Assembly (NCBI GenBank): GCA_017448145.1
Contig: JAFSMA010000130.1
Location: 1-40,201 of the forward strand
Source of the DNA: Oscillospiraceae bacterium
GTDB lineage: Bacteria; Bacillota; Clostridia; Oscillospirales; Oscillospiraceae
Length of the DNA: 40,201 nucleotides
Direction: 5' to 3'
Below, one piece after another: positions 31,559 through 40,201 of this stretch (position 1 is the first letter of the stretch; the number at the start of each line of letters is the position of its first letter). The notes below the pieces were generated by a model that was not told the DNA's origin, did not search any database, and was given only the letters and a program-made list of their open reading frames with translations. The translations under genes and the position numbers were made by a program.

Positions 31559-32260
31559 TTATCCTGACTTGATCATCTCACGCTTCAGGCGGAGGATAAT
31601 CCGCTTTTCCAGCCGGGAAATATAACTCTGCGAGATGCCCAGCTGGTCTGCCACCTCCTTTTGTGTCAACTCCTTCCTTCCGCCAAGACCAAAGCGCATG
31701 GCGATGATGTCCCGCTCCCGGGGTGCCAGCTTCGCCACCGCAGCGTGAAGCAACTGGCGATCCACGTCCTCCTCCAGGGGTCGCATTACCACGTCCGGCT
31801 CGGTGCCCATCACGTCGGACAGCAGCAGCTCCTTGCCGTCCCAGTCGGTGTTCAATGGCTCATCCAGGCTTACCTCTGTGCGTGTATTGCTGTTTTTCCG
31901 CAGATACATCAAAATCTCGTTTTCAATACAGCGGCTGGCATAGGTGGCCAGCTTGATATTCTTGTCGCTCTGGAAGGTATTCACCGCCTTGATAAGGCCG
32001 ATGGTGCCGATGGAGATCAGATCCTCAATGTTGATGCCGGTGTTATCAAACCGCTTGGCGATGTAGACCACCAGTCGTAAATTGCGCTCGATCAGCCGCT
32101 GCCGTGCCTCGCCATCCCCTTGGGATAGTCGCCCGATCAGCACCGCTTCTTCGTCACGAGGCAGTGGCGGCGGCAGAGTATCGCTGCCCCCTATGTAGTA
32201 AATGTTATCCTGCTTGCAGCGCTGTATCCACCGGCGAATCCTCTGCCACAGCCACACCAT
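31559..32260 (-). CDS. sigE: Mother-cell sporulation sigma factor SigE, with pro-sequence
   Basis: First mother-cell-specific sigma factor, made as an inactive precursor. The product is 233 residues. The pro-sequence is [18 protein letters not shown], followed by [20 protein letters not shown] as in Bacillus SigE. Regions 2 and 4 are complete ([40 protein letters not shown]). The leader of about 18 residues is shorter than the 27 of Bacillus. GGGGAGGTG supports ATG 32260. The first 56 nt overlap the end of spoIIGA, its activating protease. Confidence 0.95.
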   Translation of the reverse strand: MVWLWQRIRRWIQRCKQDNIYYIGGSDTLPPPLPRDEEAVLIGRLSQGDGEARQRLIERNLRLVVYIAKRFDNTGINIEDLISIGTIGLIKAVNTFQSDKNIKLATYASRCIENEILMYLRKNSNTRTEVSLDEPLNTDWDGKELLLSDVMGTEPDVVMRPLEEDVDRQLLHAAVAKLAPRERDIIAMRFGLGGRKELTQKEVADQLGISQSYISRLEKRIILRLKREMIKSG

Positions 32261-33092
32261 ACCGTTCACCTCCCCACAATCCGTGATACACGCCCCTGCC
32301 GATTTTGCCGTGGTATAGGGCAATCAACGCCTTGGGTATCCGTCGGTTTCCCGCCTGGATGGCGTCGCTTTTCAGTGCCAGCAAAAGGCCCTCGCTGCAC
32401 CCGATGGAGTGATAGGGCAGCAGCGTAAAGGCCGTAAAACCTGCGTTGTACAGCGCCGCCATCTGATCCTCCGGCCCGCCGCCGCCCATTATGATGCTGG
32501 CTGCCGCCTCCGGCAGCAGCGATTGCACGGCCTCCGATTCCGCTACCAGCACCGGCTGGCCGTCCACCGGGTTACGCAGCACGTTGCCGCTGTCCCGCAA
32601 CACCTGTATGCGACATTGGCGCCCAAAGGCGTCCACCGTCATTTCCATCAGTTCACCCCCTCCATGCTTTGCTTTCTGATAAAACAGCACCGTCAGCAAG
32701 CCATAAAATCCCGCAGCCGATAGCAGCAGCGTTCGCCAACCCACGGTGGCAAAGTAAATCACACCGCCTCCCTGCCCTGTCCGCAGCGTGACCGCCAGCA
32801 TGGCCCCCGCCATGGCTCCCGACAGCAGAAAGAACAACGCCGCAGCCCGCCACCGGTCCGTCTCCCGCCAATAGGCGAGGAGCGCGATAACCAGCCCTGC
32901 CACACATTTTATCCACCACCGGCCCAGTAATGGAAATACCATGGCTGCCGCGCTGTATAAACCACCTGCAACAGATGTGATGATGTACCGTCCCCGCCGC
33001 AGCGGCAGCCCCATAAGCTGCGCGGCGGTCAGCAGCAGGAGATAGTCCACCACTGCATTAATGAAGAATAGCCTGTCTATATACACAACCAC
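32205..33092 (-). CDS. spoIIGA: SpoIIGA, membrane aspartic protease processing pro-SigE
   Basis: Septal membrane protease that removes the SigE pro-sequence. The product is about 295 residues with five predicted N-terminal spans. The C-terminal domain has the active-site motif [19 protein letters not shown], comparable to the DTGN site of Bacillus. GTG 33092 gives [19 protein letters not shown], aligning with the Bacillus start, and GAGG lies 8 nt upstream; GTG 33086 is an alternative. Its 3' end overlaps sigE by 56 nt in another frame. Confidence 0.9.
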   Translation of the reverse strand: MVVYIDRLFFINAVVDYLLLLTAAQLMGLPLRRGRYIITSVAGGLYSAAAMVFPLLGRWWIKCVAGLVIALLAYWRETDRWRAAALFFLLSGAMAGAMLAVTLRTGQGGGVIYFATVGWRTLLLSAAGFYGLLTVLFYQKAKHGGGELMEMTVDAFGRQCRIQVLRDSGNVLRNPVDGQPVLVAESEAVQSLLPEAAASIIMGGGGPEDQMAALYNAGFTAFTLLPYHSIGCSEGLLLALKSDAIQAGNRRIPKALIALYHGKIGRGVYHGLWGGERYGVAVAEDSPVDTALQAG

Positions 33093-33110
33093 CGCCCTCA
33101 CCTCACCGGC

Positions 33111-33143
33111 ATTATACGGCGCCATCCCTTCAAAAGTGGTCAA
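33111..33143 (-). promoter_or_regulatory. spoIIG-type promoter with long spacer
   Basis: Minus strand: TTGACC (33138-33143), 21-bp spacer, TATAAT (33111-33116). The Bacillus spoIIG promoter is known for a 22-bp spacer and Spo0A activation. No perfect TGTCGAA Spo0A box is visible here. Confidence 0.6.
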
Positions 33144-33175
33144 AAAAAGAAGCCGGCAGGAAAAATCCTGCCGGC
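33143..33175 (-). terminator. Terminator of the rarA-DUF951-small protein run
   Basis: Perfect 10-bp stem GCCGGCAGGA/TCCTGCCGGC (33152-33175) with loop TTTT and the T-rich tail TTCTTTTTTT on the minus strand. The tail runs into the spoIIG -35. Confidence 0.9.
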
Positions 33176-33191
33176 ATAATGTGGCGTTTTA

Positions 33192-33290
33192 TTACAGCCC
33201 CAGATAGGGCACCACCAGCGACGCCACCATTACGATGGCCAGCACCAGTGCGATCACCATGGCCATATGCTTGGCGAATTTCTGACTCAT
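33192..33290 (-). CDS. 32-residue membrane protein, possibly DUF4044-like
   Basis: MSQKFAKHMAMVIALVLAIV followed by MVASLVVPYLGL: a short basic start and one membrane helix (about 9-28). An AAAGGAGGAAGCGG ribosome binding site lies inside the end of the DUF951 gene, which it overlaps by 4 nt (ATGA). Tiny proteins of this shape are known in Firmicutes (DUF4044 and similar), but the match is by impression. Function is unknown. Confidence 0.65.
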   Translation of the reverse strand: MSQKFAKHMAMVIALVLAIVMVASLVVPYLGL

Positions 33291-33478
33291 TCCGCTTCCT
33301 CCTTTGGCACAATGCGCTTAATCGTCTTTTCTACCTTGCGGCGGGGTTCCATAAACTCGTGGCCGCAGCTCAGGCACTTTAATTTAATATCCATGCCCAC
33401 GCGCAGCACTTCCCAGCGCTTACTGCCGCAGGGATGCTGTTTTTTCAGCTCTAAAACGTCGTGTAACTGTAAATCCAT
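33287..33478 (-). CDS. DUF951 family small protein
   Basis: A 63-residue protein with the DUF951 pattern: LHDVLELKKQHPCGSKRWEV, RVGMDIKLKCLSCGHEFMEP. The CGS, CLSC positions look like a single zinc-ribbon. The basic C-terminus and small size suggest nucleic acid or ribosome contact, but the family has no settled function. It overlaps the rarA stop by one base (TGATG) and is translationally coupled on both sides. Confidence 0.88.
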   Translation of the reverse strand: MDLQLHDVLELKKQHPCGSKRWEVLRVGMDIKLKCLSCGHEFMEPRRKVEKTIKRIVPKEEAE

Positions 33479-34743
33479 CACGTAGCGTCCTTCTTGATCT
33501 CGTCCCAGTACCGCTTGGCAGCCTGCTCCGTCTTGTTGGGGCCGTACTCGTAATAGTGCCGGTCACCCAATTCCTCTGGCAAGTATCTTTGCTTTACATA
33601 GTGGTTGGGATAATTGTGGGGGTACTTGTACTTGGCCACCTTGCCGGTGCCGGTGCTGTCGGCGTGGACGTTTTGCAAATGGCGGGGAATGACGCCCATG
33701 GCGCCGGATTTGATATCCCCCATGGCGGCGTCAATGGCGCCGATGGCGGAGTTGGACTTGGGGGCCGTGGCCAACAGCAGCGCCGCCTCCGCCAACGGGA
33801 TCCGGGCTTCAGGAAGGCCCAATTGAAGCGCCGCATCCACACAGGACTTTGTAACCACGATGGCCTGGGGATAGGCAAGGCCGATGTCCTCGCTGGCGAT
33901 CACCAGCAGCCGCCGACAAGGCGAGAGCAAATCCCCCGCCGTCAGCAGACGGCCTAAATAATATACCGCCGCGTCCGGGTCGGAGCCTCGGATGGACTTT
34001 TGGAGGCATGAGAGCAAATCGTAGTGGGCGTCGCCGTCCCGATCGTACCGCATAGCGCTGTGTTGCGACACCTGTAAAGCGTCTTCGCTTGTCACGTATA
34101 ACGCCCCATCTTTGGGCACGGCGGACTGGTACAGCAGCTCTACGGCGTTGATGGCCTTGCGCACGTCGCCGCCGCAGCCCCGGGCGATGTCCATGGGCAC
34201 CGTGTCCTCCCAGGTAAAGGGCAGGTCGCCCCGCTTTGCCACCTTGTCCAGCGCCCGCAGCACGGCGGGCAGCGTCTCCTCTGCCGTCAGCGACTTGAAC
34301 ACAAACACAGTGCTGCGGCTCAAAAGCGCGTTATAAATATAAAAATAGGGGTTCTCCGTGGTGCTGGCAATCAACGTGATCTTACCGTTTTCCAGAAACT
34401 CCAGCAGGCTTTGCTGCTGCTTTTTGTTGAAATACTGGATCTCATCCAGATACAGCAAAATGCCGTTGGGGGCCGCCAGAGTGTCCACGTCGGAGATGAC
34501 CGCCTTCACATCCGAGAGTCCGGCGGTGGTGGCGTTCAGGTGATACAGCGCCTTGTCCGTCCGCTTGGCGATGATGTTGGCCACGGTGGTTTTACCGGTG
34601 CCGGAGGGGCCGTAGAAGATGTAATTGTTGTCGCTGCCGCTCTCAATGAGCCGCCGCAGCAAAGCGCCCTCCCCCAGCAGATGGCGCTGTCCGGCAACCT
34701 CGTCCAGCGTCTGGGGCCGAATCTCATCCGCCAATGGACGCAT
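33478..34743 (-). CDS. rarA: Replication-associated recombination ATPase RarA (MgsA)
   Basis: AAA+ clamp-loader-like ATPase acting at stalled forks. The product is 421 residues. Walker A FYGPSGTGKTT is at 43-53, Walker B LLYLDEIQYFNKKQQ at about 95-109, and sensor ASTTENPYF follows. The C-terminal half has the tetramerisation region with KSIRGSDPDAAVYYLGRLL and ASEDIGLAYPQA. GGGAGGTGG supports the ATG. It heads a run with DUF951 and the 32-residue protein. Confidence 0.94.
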   Translation of the reverse strand: MRPLADEIRPQTLDEVAGQRHLLGEGALLRRLIESGSDNNYIFYGPSGTGKTTVANIIAKRTDKALYHLNATTAGLSDVKAVISDVDTLAAPNGILLYLDEIQYFNKKQQQSLLEFLENGKITLIASTTENPYFYIYNALLSRSTVFVFKSLTAEETLPAVLRALDKVAKRGDLPFTWEDTVPMDIARGCGGDVRKAINAVELLYQSAVPKDGALYVTSEDALQVSQHSAMRYDRDGDAHYDLLSCLQKSIRGSDPDAAVYYLGRLLTAGDLLSPCRRLLVIASEDIGLAYPQAIVVTKSCVDAALQLGLPEARIPLAEAALLLATAPKSNSAIGAIDAAMGDIKSGAMGVIPRHLQNVHADSTGTGKVAKYKYPHNYPNHYVKQRYLPEELGDRHYYEYGPNKTEQAAKRYWDEIKKDAT

Positions 34744-34773
34744 AGCGCCACCTCCCTGTCAAAAATTTTATTT

Positions 34774-34802
34774 ATTATAGCATCATTTGCTTTTTTACGC
34801 AA
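34774..34802 (-). promoter_or_regulatory. Promoter for rarA
   Basis: Minus strand: TTGCGT (34797-34802), 17-bp spacer, extended -10 TGCTATAAT (hexamer 34774-34779). It overlaps the nth promoter. Confidence 0.75.
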
Positions 34803-34815
34803 CTGTTGTTATAAT
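34787..34815 (+). promoter_or_regulatory. Promoter for nth
   Basis: TTGCTT (34787-34792), 17-bp spacer, TATAAT (34810-34815). Its -35 lies within the spacer of the divergent rarA promoter. Confidence 0.72.
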
Positions 34816-34834
34816 GGGCGTCGAGGTGAGTCGT

Positions 34835-35470
34835 ATGAGAACGAAAAAGGACGTAAACGCCATCATTGAGGCGCTGAAAGGGCTGTATCCCGACGCCATC
34901 TGCTCCCTGGACTACGAAAAGGACTATGAGCTGCTGTTCTCCGTGCGGCTGTCGGCCCAGTGTACCGATGCCCGGGTCAATATGGTGACGCCGGCCCTCT
35001 TTCAGCGCTACCCCACCCTGGCGGACTTTGCCGCCGCCGATGTGGACGAGGTAGGCCAGTACATTCATTCCTGTGGTTTCTGGCGTGCCAAGGCCCGCGA
35101 CATCGTAGGCAGCGCCCAGATGCTGCTGTCCGACTACGGCGGCAAGGTGCCGGACAACATGGATGAACTGCTGCGGCTGCCCGGTGTGGGCCGCAAAACT
35201 GCCAATCTGGTGCTGGGCGACATCTACGGCAAGGAGGGCTACGTCTGCGACACCCACTGCATCCGCATCACCGGTCGTCTGGGCATCACCGATGGCAGCA
35301 AGGATCCCTTGAAGGTAGAGCAGCAGCTCCGCAAGGCCATCCCGCCCCAGGAGTCCAACCATTTCTGCCACCGCATGGTGCTGTTTGGCCGTGAGTGGTG
35401 TACCGCCCGGTCGCCCCGCTGCCAGGAATGCCCCATCAAGGCCCTGTGCCGCGAGGGCAAAAACAAATGA
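34835..35470 (+). CDS. nth: Endonuclease III, DNA glycosylase/AP lyase
   Basis: Removes oxidised pyrimidines from DNA. The product is 211 residues. The helix-hairpin-helix LPGVGRKTANLVL carries catalytic Lys121, and Asp139 lies in VCDTHCIRITGRLG. The 4Fe-4S loop is C189-x6-C196-x2-C199-x5-C205. GAGGTGAG at 34823-34830 supports ATG 34835; an upstream in-frame start at 34787 lies in the promoter. It is divergent from rarA, another repair gene. Confidence 0.95.
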   Translation: MRTKKDVNAIIEALKGLYPDAICSLDYEKDYELLFSVRLSAQCTDARVNMVTPALFQRYPTLADFAAADVDEVGQYIHSCGFWRAKARDIVGSAQMLLSDYGGKVPDNMDELLRLPGVGRKTANLVLGDIYGKEGYVCDTHCIRITGRLGITDGSKDPLKVEQQLRKAIPPQESNHFCHRMVLFGREWCTARSPRCQECPIKALCREGKNK

Positions 35471-35475
35471 TTTCC

Positions 35476-35509
35476 GTACCCTTCCCCACCGGGAGGGGTA
35501 CATTTTTTT
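35476..35509 (+). terminator. Intrinsic terminator after nth
   Basis: 11-bp stem GTACCCTTCCC/GGGAGGGGTAC (one G-U pair), loop CACC, then CA-free T-run of seven after AT. Confidence 0.88.
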
Positions 35510-35518
35510 GTTTCGGCG

Positions 35519-35526
35519 CATACAAT
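35519..35526 (+). promoter_or_regulatory. Sigma-E-like -10 for unknown three-gene cluster
   Basis: CATACAAT is a perfect sigmaE -10. A GTACATTTTT at 35498-35507, inside the nth terminator, is a possible -35 at suitable distance. It implies mother-cell expression of the next three genes. Confidence 0.55.
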
Positions 35527-35546
35527 GACGGTGAGGAGGTGGGCAA

Positions 35547-35768
35547 ATGGATCTGCAAGAACTCTCCCGCCGTTTTGGTAAATCACCGGAGGAATTACAG
35601 GCGCTATCCCAGTCCGACGAGGCCCGGCGTTTAATGGCGTTGCTGCCAACGCAGGAAACCGGCGGGCAGGACAGCACCCAGGCGGCCATCCAAGCCATGA
35701 AGCAGTTGATGGCCCAGAAAGAGGGCGCGGCCCTACTGAAAAGTCTGTCCGAAAAAATGGCAAAATAG
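35547..35768 (+). CDS. Unknown small helical protein, cluster gene 1
   Basis: A 73-residue, probably all-helical soluble protein without Cys. It has no recognised domain; a heptad-like C-terminal half (AAIQAMKQLMAQKEGAALLK) suggests a short coiled coil. AGGAGGTG at 35534-35541 supports the ATG. It is followed after 12 bp by gene 2. The perfect sigmaE-type -10 upstream suggests a sporulation role, which is inference only. Confidence 0.72.
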   Translation: MDLQELSRRFGKSPEELQALSQSDEARRLMALLPTQETGGQDSTQAAIQAMKQLMAQKEGAALLKSLSEKMAK

Positions 35769-35780
35769 GAGGCGGAGCAC

Positions 35781-36137
35781 ATGGCGGAATGGGAAGACCG
35801 GATGCAAAAGATTCTTAACGACCCCGGCGCCATGGCGCAAATCATGCAGATGGCGCAGCAGCTCTCCGGCGGCAGCGAGCCCACTCCGCCGCCTGCACCG
35901 TCTTCACCGCCGCCCTCTCCCACTCCCCTGCCGCTGGACGGCGAAACGCTGACGCGGCTGCTGCCCCTGGTGCAGGAGCTGCGCCATACTGACTCGGAAG
36001 CCGCTCGGCTGCTCTATGCCCTGCGGCCTTTTCTGAAAGAGGAAAAGCAGGGCAAGGTGGAGCAGGCGGTGCGGCTGGCCCACCTGATCCACGTAGGCAA
36101 AAAAGCAGTGACGGAATGGGGGCTTCACCTTGTATAA
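35781..36137 (+). CDS. Unknown Pro-rich-linker protein, cluster gene 2
   Basis: A 118-residue protein. A short N-terminal helix with MAQIMQMAQQLSGG resembles the repeat-like helix of gene 1 (residues about 18-30). A Pro/Ser linker (PTPPPAPSSPPPSPTPLP, about 34-51) leads to a C-terminal helical domain (TRLLPLVQELRHTDSEAARL, about 57-76, and further). GGAGGCGGAG precedes the ATG. It overlaps gene 3 by 8 nt. No family recognised. Confidence 0.7.
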   Translation: MAEWEDRMQKILNDPGAMAQIMQMAQQLSGGSEPTPPPAPSSPPPSPTPLPLDGETLTRLLPLVQELRHTDSEAARLLYALRPFLKEEKQGKVEQAVRLAHLIHVGKKAVTEWGLHLV

Positions 36138-36570
36138 TCGCTACGTTCGGGATGAAAACGGCAATTATCGTCGCATCAGCGTGGAGGAGCCCATCGACAT
36201 GGGCCGCGGCGACCGGGCGGAACTCACCATCGACATAGCCGAAAGGCCACCGGAGCCGCCACCGCCCCCGGCGCCTCACCGCGAGGAACACTTGCATCGA
36301 GGGGAACACCATGAGGAACATCGCAGAGAAAACCACCACCATGAACCACCGCAAGAGCCGCCCCCACGTCCCCCTGCGCCGCAGCCGCCGCCTCACCGTC
36401 CGCCACCGGGCAATCCCCCTCCCCCGCCCTTCTCACTGGGGCCGCTGTTGCAGCAGATGGAAGACGTGGACTCCGGGGACTTGCTGCTGCTGTTTCTGCT
36501 GCTGATGCTGTTCCAAAAAGGGGCAGACGAGGAATTGGTCATCGCTCTGGGCCTTCTGCTGATATTGTGA
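36130..36570 (+). CDS. Unknown His/Pro-rich protein with Leu-rich tail, cluster gene 3
   Basis: 146 residues from a TTG start. The N-terminus (YNRYVRDENGNYRRISVEEP) is polar. A central region (about 39-98) is almost wholly Pro, His, Glu and Arg, including HREEHLHRGEHHEEHRREN. The C-terminus is very hydrophobic (LLLLFLLLMLFQ, then LVIALGLLLIL), likely membrane-associated or self-assembling. The base composition of the Pro/His part differs from neighbours because of codon content. The TTG start is tentative; translation may be coupled to gene 2. No family recognised. Confidence 0.62.
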   Translation: MYNRYVRDENGNYRRISVEEPIDMGRGDRAELTIDIAERPPEPPPPPAPHREEHLHRGEHHEEHRRENHHHEPPQEPPPRPPAPQPPPHRPPPGNPPPPPFSLGPLLQQMEDVDSGDLLLLFLLLMLFQKGADEELVIALGLLLIL

Positions 36571-36600
36571 AAAGACGGATGCCGAAGCATCCGTCTTTTT
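36570..36600. terminator. Bidirectional terminator between cluster and HIT gene
   Basis: 13-bp stem AAAAGACGGATGC/GCATCCGTCTTTT with loop CGAA and T-runs on both strands. Confidence 0.9.
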
Positions 36601-36617
36601 ACATTGATATCGGTAAA

Positions 36618-36959
36618 TTAGCCCGGAGGCCAGGTCATATCCCGGCCGCTGAGGACGTGGAAGTGCAGATGGGGGACGCTTTGGCCCGCCTGCTCGCCGA
36701 TGTTGGACACCACGCGGTAGCTGTCCAGGCCCAGTTCCTTCGTCACCTTGGCAATGACGGCGAAGATGTGGGCCACCACGGCGCTGTTGCTCTCGTCAAT
36801 ACCGGCCACGGAGGGAATATGCGCCTTGGGAATCACCAGAAAATGCACCGGCGCCTGGGGATCAATGTCGTAAAAGGCGTAGCACAGCTCGTCCTCATAC
36901 ACCTTTTTGCTGGGTATCTCCCCGGCGGAGATGGCGCAAAACAGGCAGTCATTTTTCAT
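36618..36959 (-). CDS. HIT-family nucleotide hydrolase/transferase
   Basis: A 113-residue histidine-triad protein. The zinc-like CLFC (5-8) opens the sequence, and the active-site triad is VPHLHFHVLSG (about 95-105). Members hydrolyse purine nucleoside phosphoramidates; the physiological substrate here is unknown. AAAGGAGC lies upstream of ATG 36959, inside and just after the end of the DUF4250 gene, so it is probably the last gene of the alaS transcript. Confidence 0.92.
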   Translation of the reverse strand: MKNDCLFCAISAGEIPSKKVYEDELCYAFYDIDPQAPVHFLVIPKAHIPSVAGIDESNSAVVAHIFAVIAKVTKELGLDSYRVVSNIGEQAGQSVPHLHFHVLSGRDMTWPPG

Positions 36960-36976
36960 ACGGGATGCTCCTTTCG

Positions 36977-37149
36977 TCAAATAAACTGATGGGAATCCTC
37001 GTCATACCGGACGGACACGCCTTGCAGCGTATCCTCCAGGGCGGAGCGGTCAACGTCCAGCACGGCGCACAGCTCGTCCAGATCGGCGAACTCGTCTCGC
37101 AGCTTAGTGTTGACGTAGCTCAAAAGAATATACGGGTCCTTGGGCAGCA

Positions 37150-37150
<1 letters not shown>
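36977..37150 (-). CDS. DUF4250 family small protein
   Basis: A 57-residue protein beginning MLPKDPYILLSYVNTKLRDE, the DUF4250 signature, followed by an acidic helical region (LDELCAVLDVDRSALEDTL). It overlaps the alaS stop by one base (TGATG), so it is translated by coupling. Function is unknown. It would be missed by length-filtered gene calling. Confidence 0.85.
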
Positions 37151-39792
<2,642 letters not shown>

Positions 39793-39810
39793 AGCTTCGT
39801 CCTCTTTTCA

Positions 39811-40050
39811 CAATAAAATAAACCCCGCCCCTTGGTCAGGGGCGAGGTGAGTTTACCACGCGGTACCACCCTGATTACAGGCCTTGCCTGCATCTCAAGT
39901 CATCCGATAACGGGGATGGAGCGTCCCGGTCCTCCCGGGCGGCTCGGAACTGGCTGACAGACGGCAAAGGCAAGGGGCTCGCACCCTCCCCCTCTCGCTT
40001 TGGCCCGCTTGGTCTGTCTCGGTTCCTCATGGCCGGTTTGCTGGTGTATG
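39811..40050 (-). promoter_or_regulatory. T-box riboswitch leader, alanine-specific
   Basis: On the minus strand AGGGTGGTACCGCG (39859-39872) is the T-box sequence. A terminator stem follows (39822-39848, ACCTCGCCCCT with AGGGGCGGGGT) and a T-rich tail. In stem I the arms GACAGAC and GTCTGTC enclose the apical part. The 3' side of the adjacent loop contains GCC (39952-39954), an Ala codon and the probable specifier. Confidence 0.88.
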
Positions 40051-40055
40051 TGGGT

Positions 40056-40083
40056 ATTGTAGCACAATTTCGGTGGTTGTCAA
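40056..40083 (-). promoter_or_regulatory. Promoter for T-box-alaS
   Basis: Minus strand: TTGACA (40078-40083), 16-bp spacer, extended -10 TGCTACAAT (hexamer 40056-40061). The -35 begins 8 bp after the preceding stop codon. Confidence 0.82.
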
Positions 40084-40091
40084 GAGGGCGT

Positions 40092-40201
40092 TTATCCGTG
40101 CTCCCTGCCGCTGATCTCGGTGACGGTCAGGCAGAAGACGCAGGTCCGCTGAAGCACGGACTCCGGCATCTCCCAGTCGCCCCGGCCGGAATAGTGGGCC
40201 A
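40092..40201 (-). CDS. C-terminal end of an unrecognised protein, cut by window edge
   Basis: Open frame from the window edge to TAA at 40092-40094. The visible 35 residues are AHYSGRGDWEMPESVLQRTC, VFCLTVTEISGREHG. CVFC hints at a metal or redox pair, but no family is assignable. It is immediately upstream of the alaS promoter on the same strand, so it is a separate gene. Confidence 0.55.
   Translation of the reverse strand, partial: AHYSGRGDWEMPESVLQRTCVFCLTVTEISGREHG

Overview
The window looks like a chromosomal segment of a spore-forming, low-oxygen Clostridia bacterium, most likely Oscillospiraceae-like. Evidence: GC is high for a Firmicute (about 60% by eye). Sporulation genes are scattered through housekeeping loci (spoIIM-like, sigH, spoIVA, cwlD, cotJ, spoIIGA-sigE). 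Two aminoacyl-tRNA synthetase genes sit behind T-box leaders. The phosphofructokinase is of the pyrophosphate type. Species cannot be named from sequence alone.

Layout, left to right. (1) 1-4600: nadK (cut by the window edge)-argR-recN, then T-box-tyrS. (2) 4650-8550: queuosine genes queA and tgt with a DinJ/YafQ-type toxin-antitoxin pair between them, then yajC and a small membrane protein. (3) 8840-13700: spoIIM-like, xerD, ruvCAB, sigH and a small zinc-ribbon protein. (4) 13760-19380: a 200-bp interspersed repeat, a DUF1858 protein, a hairpin-rich element, trmK, a Nif3-like gene, yebC, a second repeat copy, spoIVA and coaX. (5) 19440-22810: divergent pfp and fba, an ArsR-type regulator and an amidase-domain protein. 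(6) 22856-24950: a second Xer-type recombinase, a roughly 550-bp stretch without a convincing gene but with a dif-like palindrome, a candidate small RNA of three tandem hairpins, and a 27-residue membrane peptide behind a structured leader. (7) 24999-30390: radA-cwlD, a cotJA/cotJB fusion with cotJC, and recQ. (8) 30480-34750: an XRE regulator, the third repeat copy, sigE and spoIIGA, two very small proteins and rarA. (9) 34835-40201: nth, a three-gene unknown cluster with a sigma-E-like promoter, HIT and DUF4250 genes, T-box-alaS, and the C-terminus of an unrecognised gene.

Functional themes are DNA repair and recombination (recN, xerD, second xer, ruvCAB, radA, recQ, rarA, nth), tRNA function (tyrS, alaS, queA, tgt, trmK) and mother-cell sporulation. 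SigmaE (sigE) and its activating protease (spoIIGA) are both here. CATAnnnT -10 elements precede spoIIM, the cotJ pair, the unknown cluster and, more weakly, the amidase gene, so several sporulation genes here may answer to the sigmaE encoded in the same window.

The most unusual content is non-coding. A 200-bp structured repeat occurs three times; two copies are bracketed by near-perfect duplicates of a local hairpin. Separately, 24432-24948 holds an apparently self-contained unit: a promoter, an RNA of about 209 nt made of three homologous hairpins whose closing stems covary, and then a membrane peptide with a three-way-junction leader. I do not recognise either as a named family.
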